A DNA stretch of 64,000 nucleotides. Source: Symbiodinium natans. Taxonomy: Eukaryota > Sar > Dinophyceae > Suessiales > Symbiodiniaceae. Both the position numbers and the translations under genes were made by a program. The stretch is taken from contig CAJNDS010001169.1 of assembly GCA_905221605.1 (NCBI GenBank), positions 1 through 64,000 on the forward strand, in the 5' to 3' direction. Of this stretch, positions 20,608 through 30,989 are shown in pieces. Under the pieces are notes generated by a model that worked only from the letters and a program-made list of their open reading frames with translations, searched no databases and was not told the origin of the DNA. Position 1 is the stretch's first letter; every line of letters begins with the position of its first letter.

Positions 20608-21026
20608 CAGCTCTGGCCCGAAGCCATCAAGACCACAACTTTCATTTTAGCGACTTGCCCAACCCACACGTGAATGATCTAAGCTCTGGGCTGTCAACCA
20701 AACCCTACACAACCCTTAAAACTCGAATAAACCCTATTCCCAACATGACCCTAAAATTATTAACAGCCTTTGAATGCAGCCTACAGTCTAACAGCAATTG
20801 AAATCCGAATTACCGGAACAACACTTCAACAAACCAGAAAAAACTTGAACCCCAGGCACCCCTTCAACAAACTTTAAACTGCTGAACGACCCGTAATGAA
20901 GCACCCTGCAACCCTAAACGCCCCTTCAATCAAGCTTGCGCCCCTAAAAAACCCTTATATTAAGCTCAAAACCTTGCGCAACCGTGATCAACACCCAAAA
21001 CATTCACATCCCAGCCTTGTCCCCAG
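20608..21026. other. A/C-rich heptad-derived stretch
   Basis: About 400 nt of one-sided C-strand degenerate heptads (CCCTAAAA, ACCCTTAAAA, CAACCC). No gene seen. Confidence 0.6.
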
Positions 21027-21211
21027 GCAGATGCAAGCGTTTCTCTCCTCGCCTCTCCCCTCGCCGGGCCTTTGTTGTCGGAGGTTTCAGTTTTGGGGCA
21101 AAGCCGGGCCCCGAAGGATTCCAGACACCCCACGTGACTCCTGACTACGGAGAAATGAATGTTTTGCTTTTAGGAAAGAATCTACGCATAGGGGCCAACT
21201 TTTACCCCTGA
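21027..21211 (+). CDS. Candidate terminal exon, Gly-rich
   Basis: 185 nt on plus after CCCCAG to TGA. Reads RRAFVVGGFSFGAKPGPEGF then QTPHVTPDYGEMNVLLLGKN and LRIGANFYP. It is among the most protein-like plus segments. No family recognised. Confidence 0.42.
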
Positions 21212-21332
21212 ACCCCTTTACCTTGAAAGTGCAATCCCAAAACTCACACAAAAAGTCACAGCTGCTCCTGCCACCAAGCTCCCTTATCCCATGGTTTCGG
21301 CTTGGCTCACGTATAACGGGTATCACTGAAAC

Positions 21333-21659
21333 TTAGGACTCATATGACTCATATGAATTTAACTGTAGATACTTGTGTTGGGTAACGGTTGTTGCGTCAA
21401 AATGTAACCAAAATCTCTGAATCCGAGCTAGACACCCGAACAAGGAACAAATTAAAACTGGGGGTCTTGGTAAGATAAGTGTGCTGTAGGTGCATGGCAC
21501 CCACCCTAGGCCCGAAGCTAAGGCGACCCACGCAGGCAAAAGGCAGCTCTCCAAGTAGATGCACCCGATTGCAACACACAGCCGAGGCAAAGCTAACCCC
21601 CCATTGCGGCGCACTTCAAGGTACCAGAGCACAAGCGAAACACAGGCAAGATTTACCAT
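21333..21659 (-). CDS. ORF of 108 aa, hydrophobic
   Basis: ATG to stop on minus with several hydrophobic stretches (CIYLESCLLPAWVALASGLG, then VLICSLFGCL). It could be a small membrane protein. Overlapping frames on both strands are open as well, so it is only a candidate. Confidence 0.3.
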   Translation of the reverse strand: MVNLACVSLVLWYLEVRRNGGLALPRLCVAIGCIYLESCLLPAWVALASGLGWVPCTYSTLILPRPPVLICSLFGCLARIQRFWLHFDATTVTQHKYLQLNSYESYES

Positions 21660-21811
21660 AGAGTCTCGACAACATAAGGAGCCTGACTAGCTCTATCTTG
21701 CACTGCGCCCCAGCATGATGGCCGCAAGCAATTCCACAGACCCGGAGGTCCTTGGCTTTCAAAAACAACTCAAATTAGAAGCCCTGCCCTAGCAGCATCC
21801 GCAGGTATCGC

Positions 21812-21937
21812 CTACGCGAAATGCTCATCAGCGACCCAAGTTGTGAGTTGCCTCTGGGGGTTTAGTTCGAGCAGGTCTCGAGCCTCAAACTCCCAACGTA
21901 GTCGCAGCGCAGCGCGTGCTTTCCTTAAGATGTTCTC
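21812..21937 (-). CDS. Candidate terminal exon, charged helix
   Basis: 126 nt, 41 codons plus TAG, on minus after CAAATAAG|G. Reads ENILRKARAALRLRWEFEAR then DLLELNPQRQLTTWVADEHF. Strong alternation of charged and hydrophobic residues suggests an alpha-helical domain. A plus frame (21843-22058) overlaps but is Ser/Arg-heavy and less natural. Confidence 0.52.
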   Translation of the reverse strand, partial: ENILRKARAALRLRWEFEARDLLELNPQRQLTTWVADEHFA

Positions 21938-22253
21938 CTTATTTGCGCGCAAATGCACATCGCGGCATCACGCGCTGTGTACGCCTGCGAGTAAACGGGC
22001 TACTTCCACGGACTGCGGACAGGTTTTGCGTTCCAAACCTGCTAAGGTGATGGCATAACAAGTGGTTTCAAGGTAGTAGCATCAAGAACGGAGAATGACA
22101 AGCTGGGGAACACAGTGACTTAGGGTTCAAGTAGAGGGCGCTAGGCCACGAAAGTCTATAAATGGCAAACTCCTTCAGCCAAAGTCTCAGACTTTGTTGG
22201 ATGTTTCAGATTTAGGGATGGGAGGTTTGGGATTTAAGCTTGCCATGCTTGCA

Positions 22254-22367
22254 ATGCAGTTGCTTGGACTTGGACCTGCTTCTTCCCACTGTGTCGACAA
22301 GACAGGCGCACAACACGGCATTGCGAGACGACATATCAAAATTTGTAGACCATTTTTGGTGAAATAA
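22254..22367 (+). CDS. Small ORF, 37 aa
   Basis: ATG to TAA on plus, reading MQLLGLGPASSHCVDKTGAQ then HGIARRHIKICRPFLVK. It could be an exon after GCAATGCAG. The minus strand is also open. Confidence 0.28.
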   Translation: MQLLGLGPASSHCVDKTGAQHGIARRHIKICRPFLVK

Positions 22368-22949
22368 GAGGGAGACGCTAATAACGGCGACCCCACAAGG
22401 GCCGATTTTCAAGACCAGCCTCTACATACTGATGATCTCATGCAGTAAACATGTACAGCCATTTCCAAGCACTTGAAATTTCGCAAAATGATGTCAAACC
22501 ACGTATCCGAGCCTGCACACGACCCTGCAGGGTCCCCAAAACCTCCCCCACCGCTTTGAAACCCAATGCAAAACAACGAAAATGGAGGACTTGCACGTCA
22601 TTGGATCCAAGGTCTCTGTAAAGGTTGTGTCGTCAGGCAGGGGGGGGAGGAGATGGGTGAGGGGATGGCGGGCTGGCCGCTACCTAGAGCACCTAGAGCA
22701 ACTCTTTACTTGTAGACTGCAAATAGCCCTAAACCCTAAAAAGCCTAAGCGTTAAGTTTCAAATCAAGGCGCGTTTAGAGGTACATAGGCTACTCTAAGT
22801 AGACCAAACCTTAAACTCAAACCCAAGTCAGGTTGCCGGTGTTAGTGTCCTATCGTAGTTAAGGACGCAACAGTCCTGACTCAGATGGGGTTGAGGATGT
22901 GCAAATGTCAAATGTCATGCAGGATCGGCAACGAGGAGAGTGCCAACAC

Positions 22950-23044
22950 CTATTTTGCTGCAGCAAGCACAAGACATGAAATGCAAGCACGGTGCCTGCT
23001 TCAAGGTGCGCTTGACGCGTCTGTCTTTCTTGATTTCCTTCGTC
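22950..23044 (-). CDS. Candidate exon after a 15-nt C run
   Basis: 95 nt on minus: C15, then AGCCAG|G, then DEGNQERQTRQAHLEAGTVL and AFHVLCLLQQN, ended by AG|GTGTTG. The C run (G run at 23051-23065 on plus) would be the pyrimidine tract. A plus frame (22885-23100) overlaps. Confidence 0.4.
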
Positions 23045-23459
23045 CTGGCTGGGGGGGGGGGGGGGTGAGGAAGGGGGGAGGGATGGGCGGGGGAGAGTAG
23101 GGAGAGTGAGGTGCTTGGAGATTTGTATGTCTACACATTGATGTTGATATGATTAAAAGGTTATACTATGTGTATGTACATCACACGCAAATATGTGGTA
23201 AGCTAGCAAAGCAACTAGTGTTTGTGTGTGTATATACATTCTGGATCTTCCATTGTATACACAAATATAGCTATTTGTTGAAATGTATATTTTATATAGT
23301 ATGTAATACAGACATGTACATACACATTCATATCCCCCATCTCCAAACCCCGCAGATCGCTGACGGCGCCTAATCCCCTACTATAAGGGAAACCTGAACC
23401 CCCAACAACCTCTAAGCCCTAAGCCCAAAACCGACACCCTACATTTCTCACATCCCTGA

Positions 23460-23533
23460 ACAGCAATTCAGGACTGAGAGGGCTTGAGGTTGAAGTACAG
23501 CAATTCAGGACTGAGAGGGCTTGAGGTTGAAGT
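23460..23533. repeat. Perfect 37-bp tandem duplication
   Basis: Two identical 37-bp copies (23460-23496 and 23497-23533) beginning ACAGCAATTCAGGACTGAGA. A 9-bp unit, CATGCGAGC, is then doubled at 23534-23551. No divergence suggests a recent event. Confidence 0.95.
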
Positions 23534-23551
23534 CATGCGAGCCATGCGAGC

Positions 23552-24670
23552 CATGGCAAGGAAGAGGATGCTGGGACCCCGGGCTGGTGGTTGAAATGTC
23601 TGTCCAGCCTTAGACTGACAACTTCAGACGAGCGTGCTGTCTTCTGTGCAAGATAAGGTTGTCCATTGTCAACGCACAGTGATAGAGGCGCAGGAAGCGG
23701 GACTCAAACCAGGGTACTGCGTCGGACTAGGGCATCATACCCCCTACTGCCAGCAAAAGCTTGGAATGGAGCTAACCCCCCAAAATGCAGAATTACAAAA
23801 CCCTAACACTCTCAACCACCGGAACTCAAACCCCAAGACCCTGAACCGCGAAACTCTTCACTTCGGAAACTTCAGTGTGCCCTACGCCAAGACCCCAAAC
23901 CATCTCTGAGACCTGAATGCACTATCATGGGCCTGCTCTGGTGCAAACCCTAAACCCTGAACCCTAAACCCGAAACCTCAAGTCTCCGTTGGGAGCAACG
24001 AGTTGATACAGACCTGCCCTTCGCCTTACCCCTAAGCTCTGAATTCGCGGGATTAGGGTGCAGGGCCAGAGTTTTTGGATCTCAAAGTTTCGGGCGGTCG
24101 CAGCACTCCTTTCCCATCACCAAGCTGAGAGACCAAGCCGCCCTCCGAGCCACTTCAGGGTCTGCATGGTCCCCACACCCGAAACCCTGAACCATACACC
24201 CTCAACCCTAAACTCTGCACCTCCAAAACCATGAGTCCGACCCGGCCTGAGGTTTGAGTATGTTTTTGACGACAGCCGGGGGTACAAGTAGTTACAGGAA
24301 CTGTTCAGCTACACCTGGCTTGATCCGATATCTTTCGTAGGGATACCTATATGACTCACTTGCAACGACTCCGTTAGTTGGAGGAGTGGATCCCTATGGA
24401 AGACTCGCAGTGCTCCCCCATTCCCTGGCAAGGGCTTAGGGCCCAGGTTCAGGACCGTTCTCAGCAACGGCCATTTTTTAACCGAGACCTGGCGTCAGTA
24501 TCTGAGAAACCTGAGCATGCTCTCACGTAGGCCATAACCCTAAATCTTGATTCCTGCAATCTCAAGACACCCCTAAATGCAATCTTGTCTGGACGTTCGA
24601 GCGACGCGCCAAACCCTAATCAACCTAAACTCCGAGCGTTGGAATTCGATAGCACATGCAAACTCAGGAC
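23552..24670. other. Heptad-rich background
   Basis: C-strand heptads at 23790-23850, 23940-23985, 24180-24235 and 24535-24620. Short open frames only; no exon I can support. Confidence 0.45.
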
Positions 24671-24718
24671 AAGTGACTCGCGCTCTTTGCGCCCTCGTCC
24701 CAGGAGCTTGTAGGCCCC
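24671..24718 (-). CDS. Candidate short exon
   Basis: 48 nt, phase 0 to 0, on minus between GTGAG|G and CTT|GTCCTG, reading GAYKLLGRGRKERESL with GC-rich third positions. Basic and helical. No family recognised. Confidence 0.42.
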
Positions 24719-25235
24719 CTCACCTATCCTGAGAAAGCTTGAGAGTTAGTCTTTTTTGTCAGGGTTGTCTGCTCGCAGTTCAGGCGTGTTTCAAGGCATC
24801 GTTTGAGAGCAAAACGTCACCCTTCTATAGCGCTTCACTTGCTTGCACTCTTTTACCCCGAGCCCTGGCTTTGGGGATGTGGTTTTAGGGCTTTAGTTTC
24901 CGCGCTTGAAATGTTTTGAGTCTGGCTTATGTTGATTATAAGGCCTTGCGGGCGGGGGGGGGGCTTTCCTAATGAAAAACTCTTCGCAAAGCTTTCTGAA
25001 ACCACAACATGGCAGTGAAGCTCTGAACTCCCACATCCTAGTACGAAGCTTCAAGGTGATGATTTAGGCTCCATGCTTGGCGTGCAAATTGGTGGGGCAA
25101 GAGTGCCACGTAACCATCTTTGGGACTTGCAAGCCTGCCCCGCACCAAACCGCATGCAAAACTTTACACTTCACAACCCGAAACCAACAGCTTTAGACTC
25201 CAATCTGGACTCAAACATCTCCCGCGCAGGAAAAC

Positions 25236-25282
25236 CCTTTGCACAGCGGCTTCTTCATGTTCCTCTGGACCAGTTCGAAGGC
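25236..25282 (-). CDS. Candidate short exon
   Basis: 47 nt on minus from CACAG|G to GG|GTTTTCC, reading AFELVQRNMKKPLCK. The open frame extends upstream (AALGTIALVAQPPLAQ), so the exon may be longer. The plus strand is also open (25073-25369). Confidence 0.38.
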
Positions 25283-25961
25283 CTGTGCCAGAGGAGGCTG
25301 GGCTACAAGGGCTATCGTGCCCAGTGCAGCAAAAAACACATAAACGGAGAACAACAAAGCATAATTTAGATTTCAGGGCTGGGGGTAGAAAAACGAAAAA
25401 TGGTGAAGTCAGTAGTACGCGGCAAGCCGCTTACAAAACAACTCAACCTTGACCATAGAAAAGGGCTTGGTCGTCCCGCGCGTATCAGATACGATACATG
25501 TTTGAAATCTCACCCACCCCAATCCTAAACCTGTAAGGCACACCTGCTGAGTGAAAAGATTCTCTGGGCTTGAAATGGATTGGTGACGGAGGCTTGAGGA
25601 ATGTGGCGTAGGAATGCCTAAGATCTAAACCCGAAACTCAAAACTTGAGTTGGGGTGTAAGGTTCATGACAATGATCACAAGTCCTCCAGGTTGACATAT
25701 TTTGACAAGATTGCTTTCTGCAGCTCGGTTTTAATGTTTGGGCCACACAAGCAGGGTTTTGGGCTGATGGTGTGGGGTTTTGGCAGACAATAGCCAAATG
25801 TCCTCGGGAAGAAGCAAACTTAAAGGAAACACAGTACATCCCAGGGTCCTGCCTGGGGTGGCATTATGCCATTCTACCTACGAATGCAAATGTGGGGATC
25901 CCTGAACTGTAGGTCCAACAGAGTCTCAGGCTATCCATGTTGTGCACAAGTTCTCGTGCAC

Positions 25962-26024
25962 CCCCCGGCCTCCATGACTTTCTTGGCCTGGAACTTGTTC
26001 TTCTCTGCGGCATACCTCTTGTAC
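25962..26024 (-). CDS. Candidate exon, Lys/Ala-rich helix
   Basis: 63 nt on minus from GCGAG|G to GG|GTGCAC, reading YKRYAAEKNKFQAKKVMEAG. Third positions are GC-rich and the composition is typical of a helical nucleic-acid-binding or coiled segment. No family recognised. Confidence 0.55.
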
Positions 26025-26176
26025 CTCGCGCCCGAACCCGGTACACCCAGAACTCCAATCCTGAGGCTCGAAACAGGTCCAGAAACCTTTTCCCGTCTCC
26101 TTCTGTAATCCCAAGAACGAGTCCTTGGAGCCTTACGGAAAGCCCTAAACACTAGCCCTTTAGCCTGACCTGCAAG

Positions 26177-26235
26177 CCTGCACGAAAAACCGGCGTGGAT
26201 GCCATACATTCGATTGCCCGCACTAGGCAAAGGAC
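26177..26235 (+). CDS. Candidate exon next to heptads
   Basis: 59 nt on plus from TGCAAG to AC|GTCTTTAGGG, reading PARKTGVDAIHSIARTRQR. C-strand heptads lie left and G-strand right. A minus frame overlaps. Confidence 0.33.
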
Positions 26236-26843
26236 GTCTTTAGGGTTTAGGGTCGTGGGAATTGCCTTGTACCCTTCGGCTGCAACATAGCTTCCACGCA
26301 AATGAGCAAGGAAGCCACTTCCTACTTCTTCGGGCGGAGCAAAACAGCAAGCACTCAGTAATGTGCATGTTTCCCCTTGCTTAGGTTAAGCTGCTCTCGG
26401 TATCACAAGCCTTCATACCTGGGCACATATTTGCAGTTCCCTGTCTTGGGTAGCATCGCAAAATTGGAAAATGAGCTCTACACGTCAGGGGCCAAGTAAC
26501 GGATTAGTGGCCCTAGCCTGTCGATAAAGTACTATATATGGCCACACACACACACTCACACTCCTTGTCGCCACTGTGGCCTACCCCTTCCTGGGATATG
26601 TCTTCCTACCTTCTGAGCTTGGGACCAAGAACTTTAAGTTCAGCTTTAGGGCTGTGGTTTAGATTCAAAGCCTCCTCAATCCCGAACCCTATAAACAGGA
26701 CCCTAAGCCACAGACTCTTTAGTCTGCAGGCTCGAAAAAAGCCAAGAAGATACCCACAGCCATCTGCGACATGTACCAGCTCTCTAAATCAGAGTCTCTT
26801 TTGAAAATGGGGGTTCCGAGTATACTACCGAGCACCAGAAAAA

Positions 26844-26927
26844 TCAGGGTTTAGAACTGTTCTTCTGAGGTCCCGGCAGCTTTTTGGCTCGCTGTCGTAC
26901 TTTGTCCAGGTCGCTCGGATGCTTGAC
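26844..26927 (-). CDS. Candidate terminal exon, basic
   Basis: 84 nt on minus from CTCTGCAG|G to TGA, reading VKHPSDLDKVRQRAKKLPGP then QKNSSKP. GC-rich third positions and a clear AG|G acceptor. It ends a gene whose earlier exons lie at higher coordinates and were not identified. Confidence 0.55.
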   Translation of the reverse strand, partial: VKHPSDLDKVRQRAKKLPGPQKNSSKP

Positions 26928-27668
26928 CTGCAGAGCAGCCGACTCTCTGCAACAAATTTGTTGGGCAGAGGGGCTAGGATGTCATGTTCCAGGTGCAAGG
27001 GGGGTTGGGGCGGAAGTTTAGGCAAGAGATCAATCGGTTAACCCAGAGGCTACCTTGGTGATCGTGAATCTGGGTCCAGGGCCCTTGCTGTGAGGTCCGA
27101 GTAGTGCCCGTATGCGTTCAGGGTTCAGGGTTTATCAGCCTGGTCTGTGAAACAGCTATTTCCGAATCTGCCGAACTGGTAAACCTACAGCCTAAATTCT
27201 GCAAGTCCAAGTCACACATGAAGTTGTTACCGAAATCTCGGAGTTTCTCACGCAACGGCGGTTCAGGGTTTCGTGCTTAGGTTTACGATTTATGGGCTTA
27301 GGGTTTATAAGGTGAATAGGGTCTACAGGATTTAGAGTTATAGGGCTAAACAGTTTTTAGGGTTTGCAGGGTCGGGTTTGCTGTGAATACACTTGAGGTA
27401 AGCTCCCACATAAAGGAGTACCCACGATATACGCATATTCTGCCAGATGGCTTTGGCTCAACTTGAACTTCGGCCAGGGTTCGGGGTGCAAAAGGCTATG
27501 CTCGACAGAGTCGTACTGGGCTTTGGGTCGCAACAACTCTACTTTACGCAAAGTAACCCAAAAGCCCGTAAAGGAGTGAAAACACACCCATTAATTGCGG
27601 CACTTGGTCGCTTCCATTCCTTCAAGCAAACAAGGAAACTCTAGGTACAGAGTTGGCCAGACTGCAAC

Positions 27669-27809
27669 ATGGACGACGACATCTGGATCTGGTCGGTGGG
27701 GAAGGCCTGCATAACTTTGTGGGCATGTCAAAGGCATCCTTCTGCTACAATGGTCCACCCCTCGCCGAGCGAACTTGCGAAGAAAGTCGTGGCTTGTAGC
27801 AAGATCTGA
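27669..27809 (+). CDS. Small ORF, 46 aa
   Basis: ATG to TGA on plus, starting MDDDIWIWSVGKACITLWAC. The minus strand is open across the same region for about 64 codons. Strand unresolved. Confidence 0.28.
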   Translation: MDDDIWIWSVGKACITLWACQRHPSATMVHPSPSELAKKVVACSKI

Positions 27810-28014
27810 GAAACTCTACGTCTTTGGGAGGCTGTCTGCTACTATATAAGTTGGTCTCGGGATGAGGGAGCAGGACTCCCTCGGCCCTAACCCCTAAAAC
27901 CTTAAGCTCCTGAGCCGCTAAACCTTATATGCGAATCCCCCCCCCCCCCTTATTATGTAAAAAACTCAAGTCCCCACACCCCGAACCCCGAAACCCTCGC
28001 TGCCTGGCTTGCAG

Positions 28015-28078
28015 GGACTCCGAGAACTTTGTACGGATCCATCGCCGAACCTGGAGACACGACTGGGACTAGACTCAA
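28015..28078 (+). CDS. Candidate exon, two plausible frames
   Basis: 64 nt on plus after a long C-rich tract ending TTGCAG|G and before GTTTTTGCGGG. One frame reads TPRTLYGSIAEPGDTTGTRL and is open through. Another reads DSENFVRIHRRTWRHDW and stops at TAG. Confidence 0.36.
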
Positions 28079-28149
28079 GTTTTTGCGGGCGTAGGTATGA
28101 AAACAAACTAGACCTCAAAACCTTCTCTATAGTTTTTTAAATAGTATAT

Positions 28150-28740
28150 ACATATGCGAGTTTAGGGCGCGTACGGTTTTTAGGGTTCAGAGGCCAAGGG
28201 TTTTGGATTTCAGGGGTTTTAACTGCGTTGGAGGGCTGTTAAAAAGTTGTAGGGTTTTGATGGCTTCGGGTTTGGGATTTAAAGGGAACCACTTTCTTGC
28301 TCAGTCTTGCGGCTTTTTAGGGATGTTAAAGGGCAGTTTAGAGTTTGAGGTTATGGATAGATTCTAAGGGCTTAGGGCTCAGGGATTGCGCAAGCTTCGG
28401 GGGTTTTCTGTGCTCTTTAGATGTTCTTTGCGATTCTAGGGATGCCGAGGTTCTTAGATGAGGGTGCTGCAGGGTTGGATTAAGGTTTTGGGTCTCAAGC
28501 AAAGGCGTCTTGGGGTTTAGGGCTTACTTACATAGTATACTTAGGGATTCAGGTTCTACTAGGGGTTGTTATCGGTTGTAAGGGCCTTTAAGTTTCTGAA
28601 TTTGTTTAGAGAGTTAGTTTTGCAGTTGGATCGGCAAGATTACGGGTTGAGCCTGGGGTCAGGGAATCATGACTGCGGATAGTGTAGGGGTTTCGGGCTG
28701 TAAGGGGTTAGGACTTAGGAGTTTTAGGGTCTATAGAGCG
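28150..28740. other. One-sided G-strand heptad block
   Basis: About 590 nt in which nearly all heptad-like words are G-strand on plus (TTTAGGGT, TTTTAGGGA, GGGTTTCGGG). Almost no C-strand copies occur. No coding segment seen. It could be a long intron or decayed telomeric DNA. Confidence 0.7.
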
Positions 28741-29466
28741 CTGTTCAGATAGCTAGGTTCGAAAGTGCAGAGAACGTTCTATGGATTTGGCATATTGGGC
28801 CAAAACCCAACCCCAAACCCAGTTTACACTTGACTTGCTCCAGGACTTCCTTATTACAGAAACCTGAAAGGGCACCATGGCTATATACAAACCAAGTAAA
28901 TCCCAAACCCTGGGGTACAGATCTGCAGGCCAACGGCCACACATGTAGTAGTATGTCTGTACGTGTGTGTACGTGTGTATACGTGTGTGCATGTATTCCA
29001 GTGCATCTCTGCGTGTGTATGTCCCTATGTGTGTGTGGCCTCTTGGGGTGATGGTGAATGTGTGGGCCACTCTATTTATGGGATCTTCCTCGCCAAGCGC
29101 AGGGTTTTGGGGTTCGAGACAGCTACGGGGGTGTAGAAGAGAGAGTAGAACCTCACGAGATGTACCGTGACCATCGAAGACACAGCAAGAAAGCAAACAA
29201 CTGAACACTGAAGTCACAAGTCTTGGTTCTCTCAGCCGTAGACGTCCTAAACCCTCCTAAACCCAAATCCTGTCGACTGAGTCCCGCGCCTGACTCAGGG
29301 GCAGGCAGCACACCCGAACCCAAGACCTCGACACCTCCACTGTCACCTTTAGAGGGCCTTGTTTTGGGAGATAGGGGTGCGGAAAGAACCTGCCGCTTCT
29401 TGTGTCTCTTTACGGCATTGCTGAATTGCTGAACGGTTGTGAACCTTATAAAAACCGAAGAGACAC

Positions 29467-29492
29467 CGGTCCGATAGTCGGCCAGGCAAATG
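29467..29492 (-). CDS. Possible micro-exon ICLADYRT
   Basis: 26 nt on minus following a very C-rich tract and CCAAG acceptor, ended by GTGTCT. Very short; listed only for its splice context. Confidence 0.25.
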
Positions 29493-29824
29493 CTTGGCGG
29501 GGGGGATGGGGGGGGGTAAGGGGGTGGGGGAGGAGGGGAGTGCTGCCTCGTTCAACGCAGTCGATGACTACTGATTGTGATGCTTATGAATATGATCTTG
29601 TTCTGATTCCCTGCTCTTGGCATGTCATTTTGTCCTCCAGTCCCGGGCTTTGGGGGAGGTGTTGCCATCCTATAGCTTAAACCAGGCTTAGGCTTGTAAG
29701 CCCTGAGCCCTCTCCTAAAACGTGCCGAGGGCTTTGTTCATCCTATGCTCTTGCTCCCCCCGACCCCGCTCTGGTCCACGCTTCGGCCAGTGGAGCCCGG
29801 TGCGCGCAGCGTGGCTTGCAATGG

Positions 29825-29889
29825 CTTTGGGGTTTGGGGGTTTGGGGGTTTGGGGGTTTGGGGGTTTGGGGGGGTTTGGGGGGTTTGGA
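29825..29889 (+). repeat. (TTTGGGGG)n array, G-quadruplex-prone
   Basis: About seven copies of TTTGGGGG with small length variation. This is a variant heptad/octad with five or six Gs. Four or more G5 blocks in a row can form a quadruplex. Confidence 0.9.
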
Positions 29890-30120
29890 TAGCAGTGTTT
29901 AGGCTTGGGGATGCTTTGGGCTTCAAGTCAACCCGAAGCAATGCCGTCCACCCTTGTCAGACCTTAAACCCCTACATGCCACAACCGCTAATGCTTGAAT
30001 CCATGCAAACCCTAAACCCTGCTAAAACCTAAATATGAGCCTCTTTAGGTCTTTGTCGAAAAAACCCTGAACTTATGAGATTCCGTTGCTAAAACAGATC
30101 CATAGACAATTGAATCGTTT

Positions 30121-30440
30121 TTGTTGCAGTTTTTTTGCAAACAGCGATTGCAGTTGGACGTTGCGGAACTTTGCAGCTATTGCAGATGTTTTACAGACAT
30201 TTTACAGATGATTCTTTTTTTTTGCAGATTGTTTGCAGATTACTTATTTGCATATTGTTGTCAAGTCTGCAACAAATCTGCAAAACGCAGGGATTGGTGC
30301 AGAATTTGTTGCCCACCGAAATGCCAATCCCCAACAGGCATTTGGCCATCCACAAAATATCCGCAAAACACCACCTGCAAAAAACATGCAACCCGAAGTT
30401 GAAAAATATCTGCAAAAAACTGGCCCGTCCCAGGAAAGAA
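30121..30440. repeat. TGCAG-rich block with strand-symmetric halves
   Basis: The left half is T-rich with repeated TTTTGCAG words; the right half is A-rich with their complements (CTGCAAAA). The arms TTTTGCAGATTGTTTGCAG (from 30220) and AAGTCTGCAACAAATCTGCA (from 30263) are near-perfect inverted copies around a 21-nt spacer. Open frames here are incidental. Confidence 0.7.
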
Positions 30441-30989
30441 AGGCCTTTCCGTCCCAAGCCAAAGGGGCTTAGTTTGGGGTTTAGGATTAGTGGTTCATGT
30501 CAAGCTCGGGTTCAGGGATCGGGGAGACAAGTGCCTCACAATACCCAAAGCCGATTACAAACTCGAAGCCCAGGATCGAGGTCAAGTTTAGGGACTATTT
30601 TGAAGCTGCGAGTGTTTCGCAACTTGCGTGAGCAACTGCCCGCCCACTTTCAGGCGGATGCAGCGGGCAACAGGTCTTCAACAGCAGTACCCCTGAAACC
30701 TGACCTTCAGCAACCTTAAGCATATGGTCATGCCCCAAGCTGCACCCCAAACCCTAAACTCAGAGAACTCATGATGCGTCTATCCTGAGTCCTGAAGCAT
30801 CTCTCAAGCACATGGACTTCAATAGCTGGTGTTGGACTGCAAGCCCAGAACTGAAGCATACTTGAGAACTTGACTGCTGCAATGTTCAACCCAGCATAGA
30901 ATGCATAGAAGCTTCGGACCTACAAATGCCCACAATGCACATGAGGGTTCGTGGTTTAAGCGTTCAGGAACTTGAAGGCGGCAGGACCT

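Noticed and set aside
23460-23533. CRISPR-like direct repeats
   Set aside because: Just two adjoining copies with no spacer, in a eukaryotic context.
23641-23760. Possible minus-strand tRNA B-box (GGTTTGAGTCCCGC)
   Set aside because: The flanking bases do not form a T stem and no acceptor stem or A-box is in place.
30121-30719. Plus ORF of 194 aa across the TGCAG block
   Set aside because: Much of it is low-complexity repeat and heptad-derived sequence; the composition is not protein-like.
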